Source: Bacteroides sp. (GTDB lineage: Bacteria; Bacillota; Clostridia; Lachnospirales; Lachnospiraceae). From it: 64,000 nt of DNA. Positions within the stretch are counted from its first letter, which is position 1. The number at the start of each line of letters is the position of its first letter. A program made the position numbers and the translations under genes. Below, piece by piece: positions 53,539 to 62,561 of this stretch. The stretch is taken from the NCBI GenBank assembly GCA_023666705.1, contig JAMPBO010000003.1, forward strand, positions 124,001 to 188,000, in the 5' to 3' direction. A model generated the notes under the pieces. The model was not told the DNA's origin. It saw only the letters and a program-made list of their open reading frames with translations, and made no database searches.

Positions 53539-54111
53539 ATGGGTTTTGCTGAATTAATGATACTTGCCATAGGTCTTTCTATGGATGCATTTGCCGTGTC
53601 AGTCTGTAAAGGACTTGCAACGAAGCATGTAAGTGTGAAGCAAATGGCATTGGCAGGTTTGTGGTTTGGTGGTTTTCAGGCATTGATGCCCATGCTCGGT
53701 TATTTGCTGGGACAGGCCTTTGCAGGTGCCATCAAAAAGTATGATCATTGGGTGGCAGCCGTTCTTCTTGCGGTTATAGGCGGAAATATGATAAGGGAGG
53801 CACTTTCGGGAGAGAGTGACAGTGAAGAGACCAATGACTCCTTTGGCGTAAAAACCATGCTTGTAATGGCGGTGGCAACAAGTATCGATGCCCTTGCGAT
53901 AGGTGTAACCTTTGCATTTTTGAGCGTGAATATAGTAATGGCGGCATCCGTTATAGGAATATTTACATTTGCATTATCATTTGCAGGTGTAAAAATAGGA
54001 AATGTGTTTGGGGCGAAATACGAGAAAAAGGCAGAGCTGGCAGGCGGAATCATTCTGATTTTAATAGGGCTGAAAATATTACTGGAGCACCTTGGAATTA
54101 TAAATTTCTAA
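53539..54111 (+). CDS. mntP: Manganese efflux pump MntP
   Basis: A 190-residue membrane protein with six helices in two repeats. The repeat motif GLSMDAFAVSVCKG (about 13-26) recurs as ATSIDALAIGVTFA (about 113-126), which supplies the conserved Asp residues; GGNMIREAL and GVKIGNVFGAKY complete the family signature. It exports excess Mn2+. GGAGG lies before ATG 53539. I looked for the yybP-ykoY manganese riboswitch that often precedes mntP and did not find it; a Fur-like regulator gene lies just upstream instead. Convergent with mnmA, stops three bases apart. Confidence 0.94.
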   Translation: MGFAELMILAIGLSMDAFAVSVCKGLATKHVSVKQMALAGLWFGGFQALMPMLGYLLGQAFAGAIKKYDHWVAAVLLAVIGGNMIREALSGESDSEETNDSFGVKTMLVMAVATSIDALAIGVTFAFLSVNIVMAASVIGIFTFALSFAGVKIGNVFGAKYEKKAELAGGIILILIGLKILLEHLGIINF

Positions 54112-54113
54112 GG

Positions 54114-55193
54114 TCAGCTTCCACATATGACGCCCCCACCTACAACAGTGTCATTGTCATAGAGGACAACAGACTGCCCCTTTGTTATGGCACGCTGTGG
54201 TTCGTCAAATTCAACCAATAATGTATCCTTGTCAGGCTGTGTCACCGTAGCCCACTGTTCTTTGTGGCGGTATCTTGCCTTTGCCTTGACCCGCATGGGA
54301 CCTTCTATTTCAGAAACGGAAATCAGGTTAATGTTATGTGCAGTCAGTGTACTTGAAAAAAGCTCCTCATTTTTGGAGAGGGTAACTGTATTTGTGGCAG
54401 GGTTAATGTCAGACACATACATAGGCTGTGGAAAGGAAAGCCCCAGTCCCTTACGCTGACCTATGGTGTAGCGGATAATTCCCTTGTGTGTGCCAAGTAT
54501 CGTTCCGTCCGTATCAATAAAGTTTCCCTCAGGGTATGTTTTCCCTGTATATTGTTCGATGAAATCAGCGTAGCGTCCGTCAGGAATAAAACAGATGTCC
54601 TGGCTGTCGCTTTTTTTTGCGTTTGAAAATCCGTTTTCTTCTGCAAGTGTACGAACCTCTGACTTGGTCATGGAACCGAGGGGAAAGAGGGTATGGGAAA
54701 GCTGCTCCTGGGTAAGGGAATAAAGCACATAGCTTTGGTCCTTGCTTACATCAGCCGCTTTTTTTAGTTCGTATCTTCCTGTAATTTCGTTCCTGCTTAT
54801 TTGTGCATAATGACCAGTTGCGATATAGTCATAGCCAAGCTCCCTGCAGGCACGGAACAGCTCATCAAACTTTAAATGCCGGTTGCAGTTGATACATGGA
54901 TTTGGGGTCATGCCATTTTCGTATGAGGAAACAAACCGGTCTATGACACATTCCTTAAATTTTCCGGAAAAATTAAAAACGGAAAAGGGTATGCCAAGCT
55001 TAGCTGCAATGGCTTTTGCATCCGCAATATCCTGCGGTGTATTGCAGAAATTATTTTCGGCTATTGTGGTATCACTGCCATTATAAAGGCTCATGGTAGC
55101 TCCCATACATTCATAGCCTGCCTGTTTTACGAGATATGCAGTTACACTGGAATCCACGCCGCCACTCATGGCGATAAGAGCCTTTTTATTCAT
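54114..55193 (-). CDS. mnmA: tRNA 2-thiouridylase MnmA
   Basis: A 359-residue enzyme that thiolates uridine 34 in tRNAs for Glu, Gln and Lys. The ATP-pyrophosphatase loop is AMSGGVDSSVTAYL (about 8-21), the first catalytic Cys is in GMTPNPCINCNRHLKF (about 97) and the second in SDSQDICFIPDGRY (about 193), followed by GLGLSFPQPMYV and the C-terminal barrel. Start Met at 55193 has GGAGA seven bases upstream; an upstream Met at 55211 lacks one. It shares a divergent promoter region with the YbaK-like gene. Complete and intact. Confidence 0.95.
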   Translation of the reverse strand: MNKKALIAMSGGVDSSVTAYLVKQAGYECMGATMSLYNGSDTTIAENNFCNTPQDIADAKAIAAKLGIPFSVFNFSGKFKECVIDRFVSSYENGMTPNPCINCNRHLKFDELFRACRELGYDYIATGHYAQISRNEITGRYELKKAADVSKDQSYVLYSLTQEQLSHTLFPLGSMTKSEVRTLAEENGFSNAKKSDSQDICFIPDGRYADFIEQYTGKTYPEGNFIDTDGTILGTHKGIIRYTIGQRKGLGLSFPQPMYVSDINPATNTVTLSKNEELFSSTLTAHNINLISVSEIEGPMRVKAKARYRHKEQWATVTQPDKDTLLVEFDEPQRAITKGQSVVLYDNDTVVGGGVICGS

Positions 55194-55223
55194 GGTATGT
55201 CTCCGTTTCATGTGATATAATTT

Positions 55224-55252
55224 ATTCTATGATATTTTGAAGGGGATTGCAA
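55224..55252 (-). promoter_or_regulatory. Sigma-A-type promoter of mnmA
   Basis: On the minus strand TTGCAA (55247-55252) and TAGAAT (55224-55229) are separated by 17 bases, 31 bases upstream of the mnmA start. Confidence 0.55.
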
Positions 55253-55292
55253 GCTATGCTGTTGGATGTTTCAAAGAAAAGGAGATAAGTGT

Positions 55293-55820
55293 ATGGCTGA
55301 AAAAGGGAAAGCGGAAAAAGAAAAAACAAATGTAATGCGGATATTGGACAGCAGGAAAATAAAGTATGAAAGCTTTTGCTATGTGGAAACAGGAGAGACA
55401 AACGGTGAAAGGGTGGCAGCCATACTTGGCGAAAATCCGGACTGTGTATTTAAAACCTTGGTTACCGTGGGAAAAACAGGCACAAATTATGTGTTTGTCA
55501 TTCCAGTAAATAAGGAGCTGGATTTGAAGAAGGCAGCAAAGGCAGTTGGGGAAAAGTCCATTGAGCTTATAAAGGCAAAGGAGCTTCTGCCGCTGACAGG
55601 TTATATCCATGGAGGCTGTTCCCCAATCGGAATGAAGAAGTTTTTTAAAACCACGGTGCACATTACGGCAAGGGAATATGAGAGCATTTTCTTTAGTGCA
55701 GGCAAGGTTGGGTATCAGATAAGCATGACCTGTAACGACCTTGAAAAGGTGATACGGCTTCAATATGCCGATGTTACAGTTGACGCAGTGGTAAACGGCA
55801 TGGTATATTTGGAAAAATGA
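55293..55820 (+). CDS. YbaK/EbsC-type Cys-tRNA(Pro) deacylase
   Basis: A 175-residue trans-editing enzyme that hydrolyses cysteine mis-attached to tRNA(Pro). It shows KYESFCYVETGETNGERVAAI, VFKTLVTVGKTGTNYVFVIPV with the catalytic Lys near 50, LDLKKAAKAVGEKSIELI and GYIHGGCSPIGMKKFFKTTV, all typical of the YbaK family. AAGGAGA precedes ATG 55293. The next gene, an ABC transporter ATPase, begins close by on the same strand. Confidence 0.93.
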   Translation: MAEKGKAEKEKTNVMRILDSRKIKYESFCYVETGETNGERVAAILGENPDCVFKTLVTVGKTGTNYVFVIPVNKELDLKKAAKAVGEKSIELIKAKELLPLTGYIHGGCSPIGMKKFFKTTVHITAREYESIFFSAGKVGYQISMTCNDLEKVIRLQYADVTVDAVVNGMVYLEK

Positions 55821-55842
55821 ATTGAGCGGGGCAATTATACTT

Positions 55843-56742
55843 ATGGATGAAATGAAATTATTGACAGTGTCTGATATTTACAAAAGCTACAAGGAAAAAG
55901 AAGTGCTTAAGGGTATCAGCTTTGACCTTAATACCGGTGATATTTATGGGCTGATTGGACCAAATGGAATCGGAAAAACGACAATCATAAAGTCTGTAAC
56001 GGGTCTTGTAAAATTTGATTCGGGAACAATTACATTTAAGGAAAATCATGATAAGGTGGGGCTGGTGCTCGACCAGAATTGTTTATATTCACAATTAACA
56101 GGCAGTGACAATATAGAATTTTATGTGAGAATGTTCGGGCAGGCGGGAAGCGGCACCACTGAACGTGTGCTAAGGCTTGTTGATTTATATGACGTAAAGG
56201 ATAAGAAGGTTCTGACATATTCCAAGGGAATGAAAAGACGACTGGTTTTAGCCAGAACACTGGCATTTGACCCCAATTTACTCATATTGGATGAGCCCTT
56301 TGACGGTCTTGATTTAAGCAGCCAGATGACAATGATAAAGTGCCTGAAACAATGGGTTGGTCAGGGGAACAGGGGGATATTATACACATCCCACAATATG
56401 AGTGAGGTAAAAATGTTCTGCAACAGGCTGGGCTTTATAAAGGACGGAAAAATTGCAAAGCAGGGTAATATAACAGATTTGCTGCGAGACAGCTTTAAAT
56501 GCTTAAGAATTGTGCCGCAAAGTAAGGACGTGCAGCAGATTATAAATTGTATCGGGGATTTCATCCATACCTATAAGCTGGAGGCGGACGAGCTTAAGCT
56601 GTTTATGGATGAGGAAAATATAAATGCAGTTTATGAAAGACTGAAGGCTGCTGACATTGCACTTGCCGAGTTTAACAAGGAGTACAAGGATTTGATAGAT
56701 ATTTATGTAGGGGTGAATGGGATTGAAACGGACAATGATTAA
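55843..56742 (+). CDS. ABC transporter ATP-binding protein
   Basis: A 299-residue ATPase subunit. Walker A is GPNGIGKTTIIK (about 35-46), the signature is YSKGMKRRLVLARTL (LSGGQ variant, usual in ABC-2 exporters), Walker B is LLILDEPFDGLD and the switch His is in YTSHNMSE. A C-terminal part (about 215-299) is typical of the long BcrA/NatA-like subunits. Start is ATG 55843; TTG 55822 is an alternative. The permease gene overlaps its end by 26 bases, so the two form one exporter; substrate unknown. Confidence 0.93.
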   Translation: MDEMKLLTVSDIYKSYKEKEVLKGISFDLNTGDIYGLIGPNGIGKTTIIKSVTGLVKFDSGTITFKENHDKVGLVLDQNCLYSQLTGSDNIEFYVRMFGQAGSGTTERVLRLVDLYDVKDKKVLTYSKGMKRRLVLARTLAFDPNLLILDEPFDGLDLSSQMTMIKCLKQWVGQGNRGILYTSHNMSEVKMFCNRLGFIKDGKIAKQGNITDLLRDSFKCLRIVPQSKDVQQIINCIGDFIHTYKLEADELKLFMDEENINAVYERLKAADIALAEFNKEYKDLIDIYVGVNGIETDND

Positions 56743-57433
56743 GGGAATGATGTGGAAGGAATGGAAGCAGTTTATCGGTTCCTCCGCAGTGCTGATTGCA
56801 TTTTATATGCTTGTATTTGTATCAACCTTTTATTTTAATATAGAGACTCTGTTAGAGGAAGGTGCACTGGATTATTATGCACGCTTTGGCATCTGTTCCT
56901 CTCTCGTTATATTTATTATGTGCATTTCAGGCTGTATCGTAATTTCTCAAAGCATATCCACTGACAAAAGAGAGGGGATATTAAATTCCCTGCTTGGCAC
57001 TGCAAAGTCGGCAATGAGCATTTGGATGGGACAGCTTCTGTTTGGGGTTGCTGTCGGCTATCTTTTTTCCATGCTGGGACTTGGGCTTATGCTTGTTACC
57101 ATCTACCTGAAATTTCAACTGGTAATAAAGCTTTCATTTCTTTTATGGGTGGAGCTGATTGTGGTGATGCCTGTTTTTTGTGCCTTTATATTATCCATTT
57201 ACAGCTTTTTGTTATGGATAACAAAGAATAATTTTTTGCAGATGATTATTACAATTTTGCCTACCCTTGCATATATACCTGCCATTATGCTGTCCAATTA
57301 CATCAATCAGATAACGGATGCTTTGCAGGTTCCGTTTGTCATGGCAGCAGGTCTGATTGGCGTGCTGGGTATACTAGCAGTGGGCTTTATTGTAAACAAA
57401 ATTCCAAGCTCGGTTTTTGTATCTAAGATATAG
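56717..57433 (+). CDS. ABC-2 type permease subunit
   Basis: A 238-residue membrane protein with six helices, including FIGSSAVLIAFYMLVFVSTF, a SLVIFIMCISGCIVISQSIS segment and DKREGILNSLLGTAKSAMSI, the conserved loop of ABC-2 permeases between helices 2 and 3. Start ATG 56717 lies inside the ATPase gene; TTG 56723 has a better-placed GGGGTG. Partner of the ATPase at 55843. Ends two bases from the convergent PHP gene. Confidence 0.88.
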   Translation: MGLKRTMIKGMMWKEWKQFIGSSAVLIAFYMLVFVSTFYFNIETLLEEGALDYYARFGICSSLVIFIMCISGCIVISQSISTDKREGILNSLLGTAKSAMSIWMGQLLFGVAVGYLFSMLGLGLMLVTIYLKFQLVIKLSFLLWVELIVVMPVFCAFILSIYSFLLWITKNNFLQMIITILPTLAYIPAIMLSNYINQITDALQVPFVMAAGLIGVLGILAVGFIVNKIPSSVFVSKI

Positions 57434-57434
57434 C

Positions 57435-58271
57435 TTACAGCGTTTTGATATGCTCCAGTAATCTGTAAGGAATCCGCATATTACCACGTCCTACGCCAAG
57501 CTGAATATTTGGCTTTATGATGCCGTGAAAATCAGAGCCGCCTGAAATGCAAAGGTCAAGCGTTTGGGCAATCTGACGCAGCTTGTCGCTTTCATATGCA
57601 TTGTTTGAGGAGTGGTAAGCCTCCAAGCCCTTTAAGCCCAGGCCTTTCAGATAAACAAGCAGTTCCTCGATTTGCCTGTAACCCAGATGGTAGAGAAGGG
57701 GATGGGCAAGAAAGGCAGCTTTGCTGTATGTTGTAAGGATATGCATAGCTGTTTCGCACGTTACCTGTGGCTTTGGCAGATAATATTTACAGCCGATACC
57801 GATATATTTCCGGAAAGCAACTTCTTTGTCCTTACAGATTCCTTCTTCCACAAGAACACGTGCAAAATGTGCCCTTGTAATGACACTGTCAGGGTTGCCA
57901 TGTAACAGCTTTTCCATCGTTATGGGAAGACCGTCCTTTTGCATCAGCTCAATCATTTTAATATTTCTGCCTTCCCTTGCTTCCTTCAAAAACGAAAGCT
58001 CACGATTCAGGTCAGGGTTTTCGTAATCCACATAAAAGCCCAATATATGAACCTCGCGGTTTTGGTAGTAGCAGGAAAGCTCGATGCCGGGTACAACCTC
58101 TAAGGGCTTGTCCTTTGTGTAATTCATAATCTCGGATATACCGTCGATGGTATCGTGGTCGGTAAGTGCAATTGCCCGAAGCCCTGCATCTAATGCAAGG
58201 TCGGCAACCTGTGACGGTGTAAAGGAACCGTCCGAGGCATTGGAATGTACGTGTAAATCTATGAACTCCAT
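57435..58271 (-). CDS. PHP-domain phosphoesterase
   Basis: A 278-residue enzyme of the PHP family (YciV/RNase AM type). Metal ligands are visible in FIDLHVHSNASDGSFTPS (HxH), ALTDHDTIDG (DHD), GIELSCYY (Glu), ITRAHFARVL, AFLAHPLLYH (His) and SGGSDFHG (DxH) near the end. It hydrolyses 3',5'-bisnucleotides or trims RNA 5' ends. GGAG lies before Met at 58271; an upstream Met at 58322 is less likely. Its stop adjoins the ABC permease stop. Confidence 0.9.
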   Translation of the reverse strand: MEFIDLHVHSNASDGSFTPSQVADLALDAGLRAIALTDHDTIDGISEIMNYTKDKPLEVVPGIELSCYYQNREVHILGFYVDYENPDLNRELSFLKEAREGRNIKMIELMQKDGLPITMEKLLHGNPDSVITRAHFARVLVEEGICKDKEVAFRKYIGIGCKYYLPKPQVTCETAMHILTTYSKAAFLAHPLLYHLGYRQIEELLVYLKGLGLKGLEAYHSSNNAYESDKLRQIAQTLDLCISGGSDFHGIIKPNIQLGVGRGNMRIPYRLLEHIKTL

Positions 58272-58512
58272 AAAAAAACTCCTATTAAAACCTAATTTTT
58301 TATTATATAATACAACAAGCAATGTTATTTATGAAATAGAAAACTTTATTTCCTATGGTACAATCCGCATAAAGGGATAAAATGATTTTGTCTGTCAGAC
58401 GCTGATATTATATACAAATAGTGGGAAATAATCAACCGAAAAAATCAGGGCTGATAGATGTACGAAAAGCAGCGTTTTACATGACACAATTAAACTGAGG
58501 GAGGTGAGCCAC

Positions 58513-59067
58513 ATGATACAGCAGCTTGTGGAATTGGACGGCAATATACTTTTGTGGATTCAGGAGCATTTAAGAACGGATATCATGACCGTAATCATGA
58601 AGGCAATCACAAAGCTTGGAGACAAAGGAATTTTTTTTATAGCCGTAGCTGTTTTACTTATGGTATATAAGCCTACAAGAAAAGCGGGACTGGCTGCCCT
58701 GCTGGGGCTGCTCATTAATTTACTGATTGTAAATGTATGGCTGAAAAATGTAGTTGACCGGACAAGACCATATTATGTGGTTCAGGGACTGCAAAGCCTG
58801 TTGCCGCCCCAGACGGATTCCTCTTTTCCGTCAGGGCATACCAGCCACGCATTTGTGATGGTGGCGGTAATGTGGTCAACCATGAAAAGAAAATACGGTG
58901 TTATTGCACTTGTGCTGGCAATACTGATTGCCTTTAGCAGGCTATATCTCGGCGTGCATTACCCTTCGGATGTGCTTGCAGGTGCTGTTATAGGACTTAT
59001 TGCAGGGCTGGTCAGTGTTGCAATCGTAAAACGGTGGAAACAGTCTGATAGCATCGAAGAAAATTGA
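58513..59067 (+). CDS. PAP2-family phosphatase
   Basis: A 184-residue membrane phosphatase with about five helices. The three PAP2 motifs are visible: KNVVDRTRPY (KxxxxxxRP), SFPSGHTSHAF (PSGH) and SRLYLGVHYPSDVLAG (SRxxxxxHxxxD). It removes phosphate from lipid phosphates such as undecaprenyl pyrophosphate or phosphatidic acid. AGGGAGG lies nine bases before ATG 58513; GTG 58504 would directly adjoin it. It stands alone. Confidence 0.92.
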   Translation: MIQQLVELDGNILLWIQEHLRTDIMTVIMKAITKLGDKGIFFIAVAVLLMVYKPTRKAGLAALLGLLINLLIVNVWLKNVVDRTRPYYVVQGLQSLLPPQTDSSFPSGHTSHAFVMVAVMWSTMKRKYGVIALVLAILIAFSRLYLGVHYPSDVLAGAVIGLIAGLVSVAIVKRWKQSDSIEEN

Positions 59068-59099
59068 CTTAAGCATAGTAAAAATACACAAAAAATGAA

Positions 59100-59128
59100 T
59101 TGACTGAATGGGCAAATTTATATATAAT
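59100..59128 (+). promoter_or_regulatory. Sigma-A-type promoter of the SCP2-like gene
   Basis: TTGACT (59100-59105) and TATAAT (59123-59128) with a 17-base spacer, 61 bases before the ATG. Confidence 0.7.
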
Positions 59129-59189
59129 TATTATGAAGTAAGTAGTTGAGAGTACATCACGTATTGGCTACATGAAAGGTGGAATAATT

Positions 59190-59507
59190 ATGACATACGA
59201 AGAAATCGTGGAATCAGTAAGAGAGAGACTGAAGGATGTTGACACAAGCTCCGTAAAAGATTTACTTGCCATTCAGGTAAATATTACAGGAGAAGGAGAA
59301 GGGGCATTTTATGTAGAGGTAAAGGATGGAGTGCTCTCAGTGGAACCTTATGAGTATTTTGACAGACAGGCAAAGATTACGATGAAATCAAAGAATTTCC
59401 TTGCCCTTATGGACGGAAAGCTTGACCCGGTTGCAGCATTTACCCTTGGCAAGCTTAAAATAGACGGAAGTATCGAGAAGGTGCTTGAATTCAGCAAGCT
59501 TCTGTAG
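59190..59507 (+). CDS. SCP2 sterol-binding-domain protein
   Basis: A 105-residue single-domain SCP2-like protein. It shows LAIQVNITGEGEGAFYVEVK, GVLSVEPYEYFDRQAKITMK and FLALMDGKLDPVAAFTLGKLKIDGS, the typical end of this lipid-binding fold. Such small proteins bind hydrophobic molecules. AAGGTGG lies before the ATG and a good promoter upstream. A WYL regulator gene follows at a distance of 34 bases, probably in the same transcript. Confidence 0.88.
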   Translation: MTYEEIVESVRERLKDVDTSSVKDLLAIQVNITGEGEGAFYVEVKDGVLSVEPYEYFDRQAKITMKSKNFLALMDGKLDPVAAFTLGKLKIDGSIEKVLEFSKLL

Positions 59508-59541
59508 TTTTTCATCAATAGAAAACACATCGGAGGACTGT

Positions 59542-60540
59542 ATGGCAAAAAATGAAAACCAAAAGCTTAAGCTAATCTATATCTTGAAAATGCTTTATCA
59601 GGAAACAGACGAGGAACACGGTGTTACCATAAAGGATATACAGGAAATGCTGGAACGGCATAATATAAAAGCAGAGAGAAAAAGCCTGTATAACGATATC
59701 GCAACCCTTGAGGAATTCGGACTGGATATTATCAGGGACAAGCATGACCGGACGATGTATTACAAGCTGGTTTCAAGGGAATTTGAGCTGGCGGAGCTTA
59801 AGCTTTTGGTGGATGCCGTGCAGTCCTCCAAATTTATTACCGTAAACAAAACCGATGCACTAATAAAAAAGCTGGAAGGTCTGACAAGTAAATATGAGGC
59901 AGGTGAGCTTCAGCGTCAGGTGCACGTGGCGAACAGGGTAAAAAATTCCAATGAAAAAATATATCTGTCGGTGGATGCACTGCACAGTGCAATACATAAA
60001 GGTGTTCAGGTCGAATTTTTGTATACCGCATGGAACATGAAAAAGGAGCTTGAGCCAAAGCATGGCGGAAAAATATACAGAATAAGTCCGTGGGGACTGG
60101 TGTGGGACGATGAAAATTATTATCTGGTCGGTTATGACGAGGCAGCCTGTAAGATAAAACATTATCGGGTTGACAAAATAGATAAGCTGAATGAAACCAG
60201 TATCCCAAGGCAAGGTGAGGAATATTTCCGTAATTATGACATGGCGGCATATTCAAAGAAAACTTTTGGTATGTATGGAGGAGAGGAGCATCGGGTAAAG
60301 CTTAAGGTGGATAATAAACTTGTAGGAGTGATATTGGACCGGTTTGGAACGGATGTTGCACTTATTCCTGTCAAGGGTGAAAACTACTTCACCGTAAATG
60401 TGGATGTATCCGTTAGCGGACCGTTCCTGGGCTGGATAGCAGGTCTTGGAAGCGGTGTCGAGATTGTTGCACCTAAGGATGTCAGATTAAAAATGGCAGA
60501 TATGGTAAAAGGGCTGAATGAAAAATATAGGATAAAGTAA
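59542..60540 (+). CDS. WYL-domain transcriptional regulator
   Basis: A 332-residue regulator. The N-terminal winged helix (about 8-70) reads HGVTIKDIQEMLERHNIKAE and KSLYNDIATLEEFGLDII; the WYL domain (about 135-230) reads VQVEFLYTAWNMKKELEP and YRISPWGLVWDDENYYLVGY, and a C-terminal WCX part follows with FLGWIAGLGSGVEIVAPKD. WYL proteins sense nucleic-acid or nucleotide ligands and control DNA-repair or defence genes in many bacteria. GGAGG lies before ATG 59542. Its target here is unknown. Confidence 0.93.
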   Translation: MAKNENQKLKLIYILKMLYQETDEEHGVTIKDIQEMLERHNIKAERKSLYNDIATLEEFGLDIIRDKHDRTMYYKLVSREFELAELKLLVDAVQSSKFITVNKTDALIKKLEGLTSKYEAGELQRQVHVANRVKNSNEKIYLSVDALHSAIHKGVQVEFLYTAWNMKKELEPKHGGKIYRISPWGLVWDDENYYLVGYDEAACKIKHYRVDKIDKLNETSIPRQGEEYFRNYDMAAYSKKTFGMYGGEEHRVKLKVDNKLVGVILDRFGTDVALIPVKGENYFTVNVDVSVSGPFLGWIAGLGSGVEIVAPKDVRLKMADMVKGLNEKYRIK

Positions 60541-60552
60541 AAGTGGTGTGAT

Positions 60553-61593
60553 ATGCAGGAAGCAGATAAGCTTATTTCAGGGGAAAAACTTACACATGGT
60601 GAATATGTACGGCTGGTGGAAGGCTTCAGGGATGAGAACGTCAGGGAGACCTTACAGAAAGAAGCAGTACATATCAGAAGTATGCATTATGGCAGACGTG
60701 TATTTATTAGGGGACTGATAGAATTCACAAATTACTGTCGTAATGGATGCTTTTATTGTGGAATCAATTCTTCCTGTACAGATACAAATAGATATAGACT
60801 GACTAAGGAGGAAATCTTAACCTGCTGTTTGAATGGTTATCAATTGGGATTTCGGACGTTTGTGCTTCAGGGTGGCGAGGATATGTATTTCACAGATGAT
60901 ATTTTGGTTGACATAATATCAACAATCAAAAACAGGTTCCCTGATTGTGCAATCACACTTTCCATTGGTGAGCGGGAATATGCAAGCTATGAAAGGTTGA
61001 AGAAAGCAGGGGCAGACAGATATTTGCTGCGTCATGAAACTGCCGATGAAATGCATTACAGGCAGCTCCACCCAAGCAGTATGAGCCTTTCAAACCGAAA
61101 AAAATGCCTATATGACTTAAAGGCACTTGGATATCAGGTTGGGGCAGGCTTTATGGTGGGGTCGCCAAAACAGACAAGCGAAAATATTGCTTCCGATTTA
61201 GAGTTTTTAAATGAGCTTAAGCCACATATGATAGGAATTGGTCCGTTTATCCCACATCATGCTACAAGATTTGCAAATGAGGAGCAGGGAAGCGTGGAAC
61301 TTACCCTCCATCTGCTTACCATACTGCGGATTATGTTTCCTAAAGTGCTTCTTCCTGCCACTACGGCACTTGGCACGGCAAAAGAGGATGGACGGGAAAG
61401 AGGAATTCTTGCAGGTGCCAATGTTGTAATGCCAAACTTATCGCCAAAGCAGCACAGGCAGGATTATGCACTTTACAACAATAAAATATGCACTGGCGAT
61501 GAGGCAGCCGAGTGCATAGAAAAGCTCCGCCAGAAATTTCTTGATATCGGATATGAAATCGTCTGCGATAGAGGAGATTATCCGGCAAGCTGA
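60553..61593 (+). CDS. hydE: [FeFe]-hydrogenase maturase HydE-like radical SAM enzyme
   Basis: A 346-residue radical SAM protein. The cluster motif is C62-x3-C66-x2-C69 in TNYCRNGCFYCGINSSC, preceded by VFIRGLIEF, and followed by RYRLTKEEIL, FRTFVLQGGEDMYFTDD, LRHETADEMHYRQLHP and GFMVGSPKQTSENIASDL, all typical of HydE. HydE makes part of the di-iron centre of [FeFe]-hydrogenase. The gene starts 12 bases after the WYL gene. HydG, HydF and the hydrogenase are not in this window, so it is scattered from them, as in many Clostridia. A PylB- or BioB-like role is less likely. Confidence 0.9.
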   Translation: MQEADKLISGEKLTHGEYVRLVEGFRDENVRETLQKEAVHIRSMHYGRRVFIRGLIEFTNYCRNGCFYCGINSSCTDTNRYRLTKEEILTCCLNGYQLGFRTFVLQGGEDMYFTDDILVDIISTIKNRFPDCAITLSIGEREYASYERLKKAGADRYLLRHETADEMHYRQLHPSSMSLSNRKKCLYDLKALGYQVGAGFMVGSPKQTSENIASDLEFLNELKPHMIGIGPFIPHHATRFANEEQGSVELTLHLLTILRIMFPKVLLPATTALGTAKEDGRERGILAGANVVMPNLSPKQHRQDYALYNNKICTGDEAAECIEKLRQKFLDIGYEIVCDRGDYPAS

Positions 61594-61645
61594 TATGGTA
61601 GCCGCAAAAGAAACTGATAGCATGATGAAATTGCCTTAGCACCTT

Positions 61646-62512
61646 TTATCGGTTTTGTTGCGTTGTTAAAAGCTTTAACAGCTCATCTGGGGAAAATGTG
61701 TATTTTGTCCGACAGAAATCACAGACTACCTCAATTGGTTTTCCCTCGTCAATCATGTCAGCAATTTCCTTGCGTCCCAGGCTTATCACTGCTTTTTCTA
61801 CCCGTTCCTTGCTACAGTCGCACATATAGGAGCAGGGCAGTGTGTCAGTAATGGCAACATCATGTCCTTCAAATATAGCTGCTATTATTTTTTCTACAGA
61901 CATTCCGTTTTCTAACATGGCGGTAAAGGAAAAATCCTTTAGCCGTTCCTCGAGAAATGTGATAATTTCATCTTTTGCAAACGGCATCAGCTGTATGATA
62001 AAACCGCCTGCAACACGAACCGCTGCAGTATCGTCAAGAAGAACGCCAAGGGCTACGGAGGATGGTATCTGTTCGCTGGTAACAAAGTAATAGGTTAAAT
62101 CCTCGGCAATTTCACTGCTTACAAGGTGGGTTTGTCCCACATAGGGTTCTTTCATTCCAATATCCTTAATTACGCTCATTACTCCTAAGTCAATTGCCTT
62201 TGCAACATCCTTTGCAGGGAGCATAACGTCAGCTTCGCTGACATATCCTTTGACATTTCCTTTTGAGTCGGCGGTTACAAGCATGCCATGCAAGGGACCC
62301 TGACATTCCACCCGGATTGTAAGTGTATCCGTGTCATTTTTGCACATGGCACCCATGAGTACGCCGCCTGTCAACAGTCTGCCCAGTGCATTTGTTACCA
62401 CAGGACTTGTGTTGTGTGTGATTCTGGCTTTTTCAACTGTTTCCGTGGAGCAGCATGCGAAAAACCGGACCTGATTACCGGCAGCCATTCCTCTTACTAT
62501 ATAATCTGACAT
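61646..62512 (-). CDS. hslO: Redox-activated chaperone Hsp33
   Basis: A 288-residue holding chaperone switched on by oxidation. The N-terminal domain has IVRGMAAGNQVRFFACCSTET, LGRLLTGGVLMGAMCKND and VRVECQGPLHGMLVTADSKGN; the C-terminal zinc site has CDCSKERV and CDFCRTKYTF (CxC and CxxC). The start Met has AGGAGG upstream (minus strand, near 62525). It lies behind the methyltransferase gene on the minus strand and converges with hydE. All four Cys of the switch are present. Confidence 0.95.
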   Translation of the reverse strand: MSDYIVRGMAAGNQVRFFACCSTETVEKARITHNTSPVVTNALGRLLTGGVLMGAMCKNDTDTLTIRVECQGPLHGMLVTADSKGNVKGYVSEADVMLPAKDVAKAIDLGVMSVIKDIGMKEPYVGQTHLVSSEIAEDLTYYFVTSEQIPSSVALGVLLDDTAAVRVAGGFIIQLMPFAKDEIITFLEERLKDFSFTAMLENGMSVEKIIAAIFEGHDVAITDTLPCSYMCDCSKERVEKAVISLGRKEIADMIDEGKPIEVVCDFCRTKYTFSPDELLKLLTTQQNR

Positions 62513-62561
62513 TTTAGTAGACCTCCTAATATCTGGCTGTTATATCTTTTACTGCAAACCA

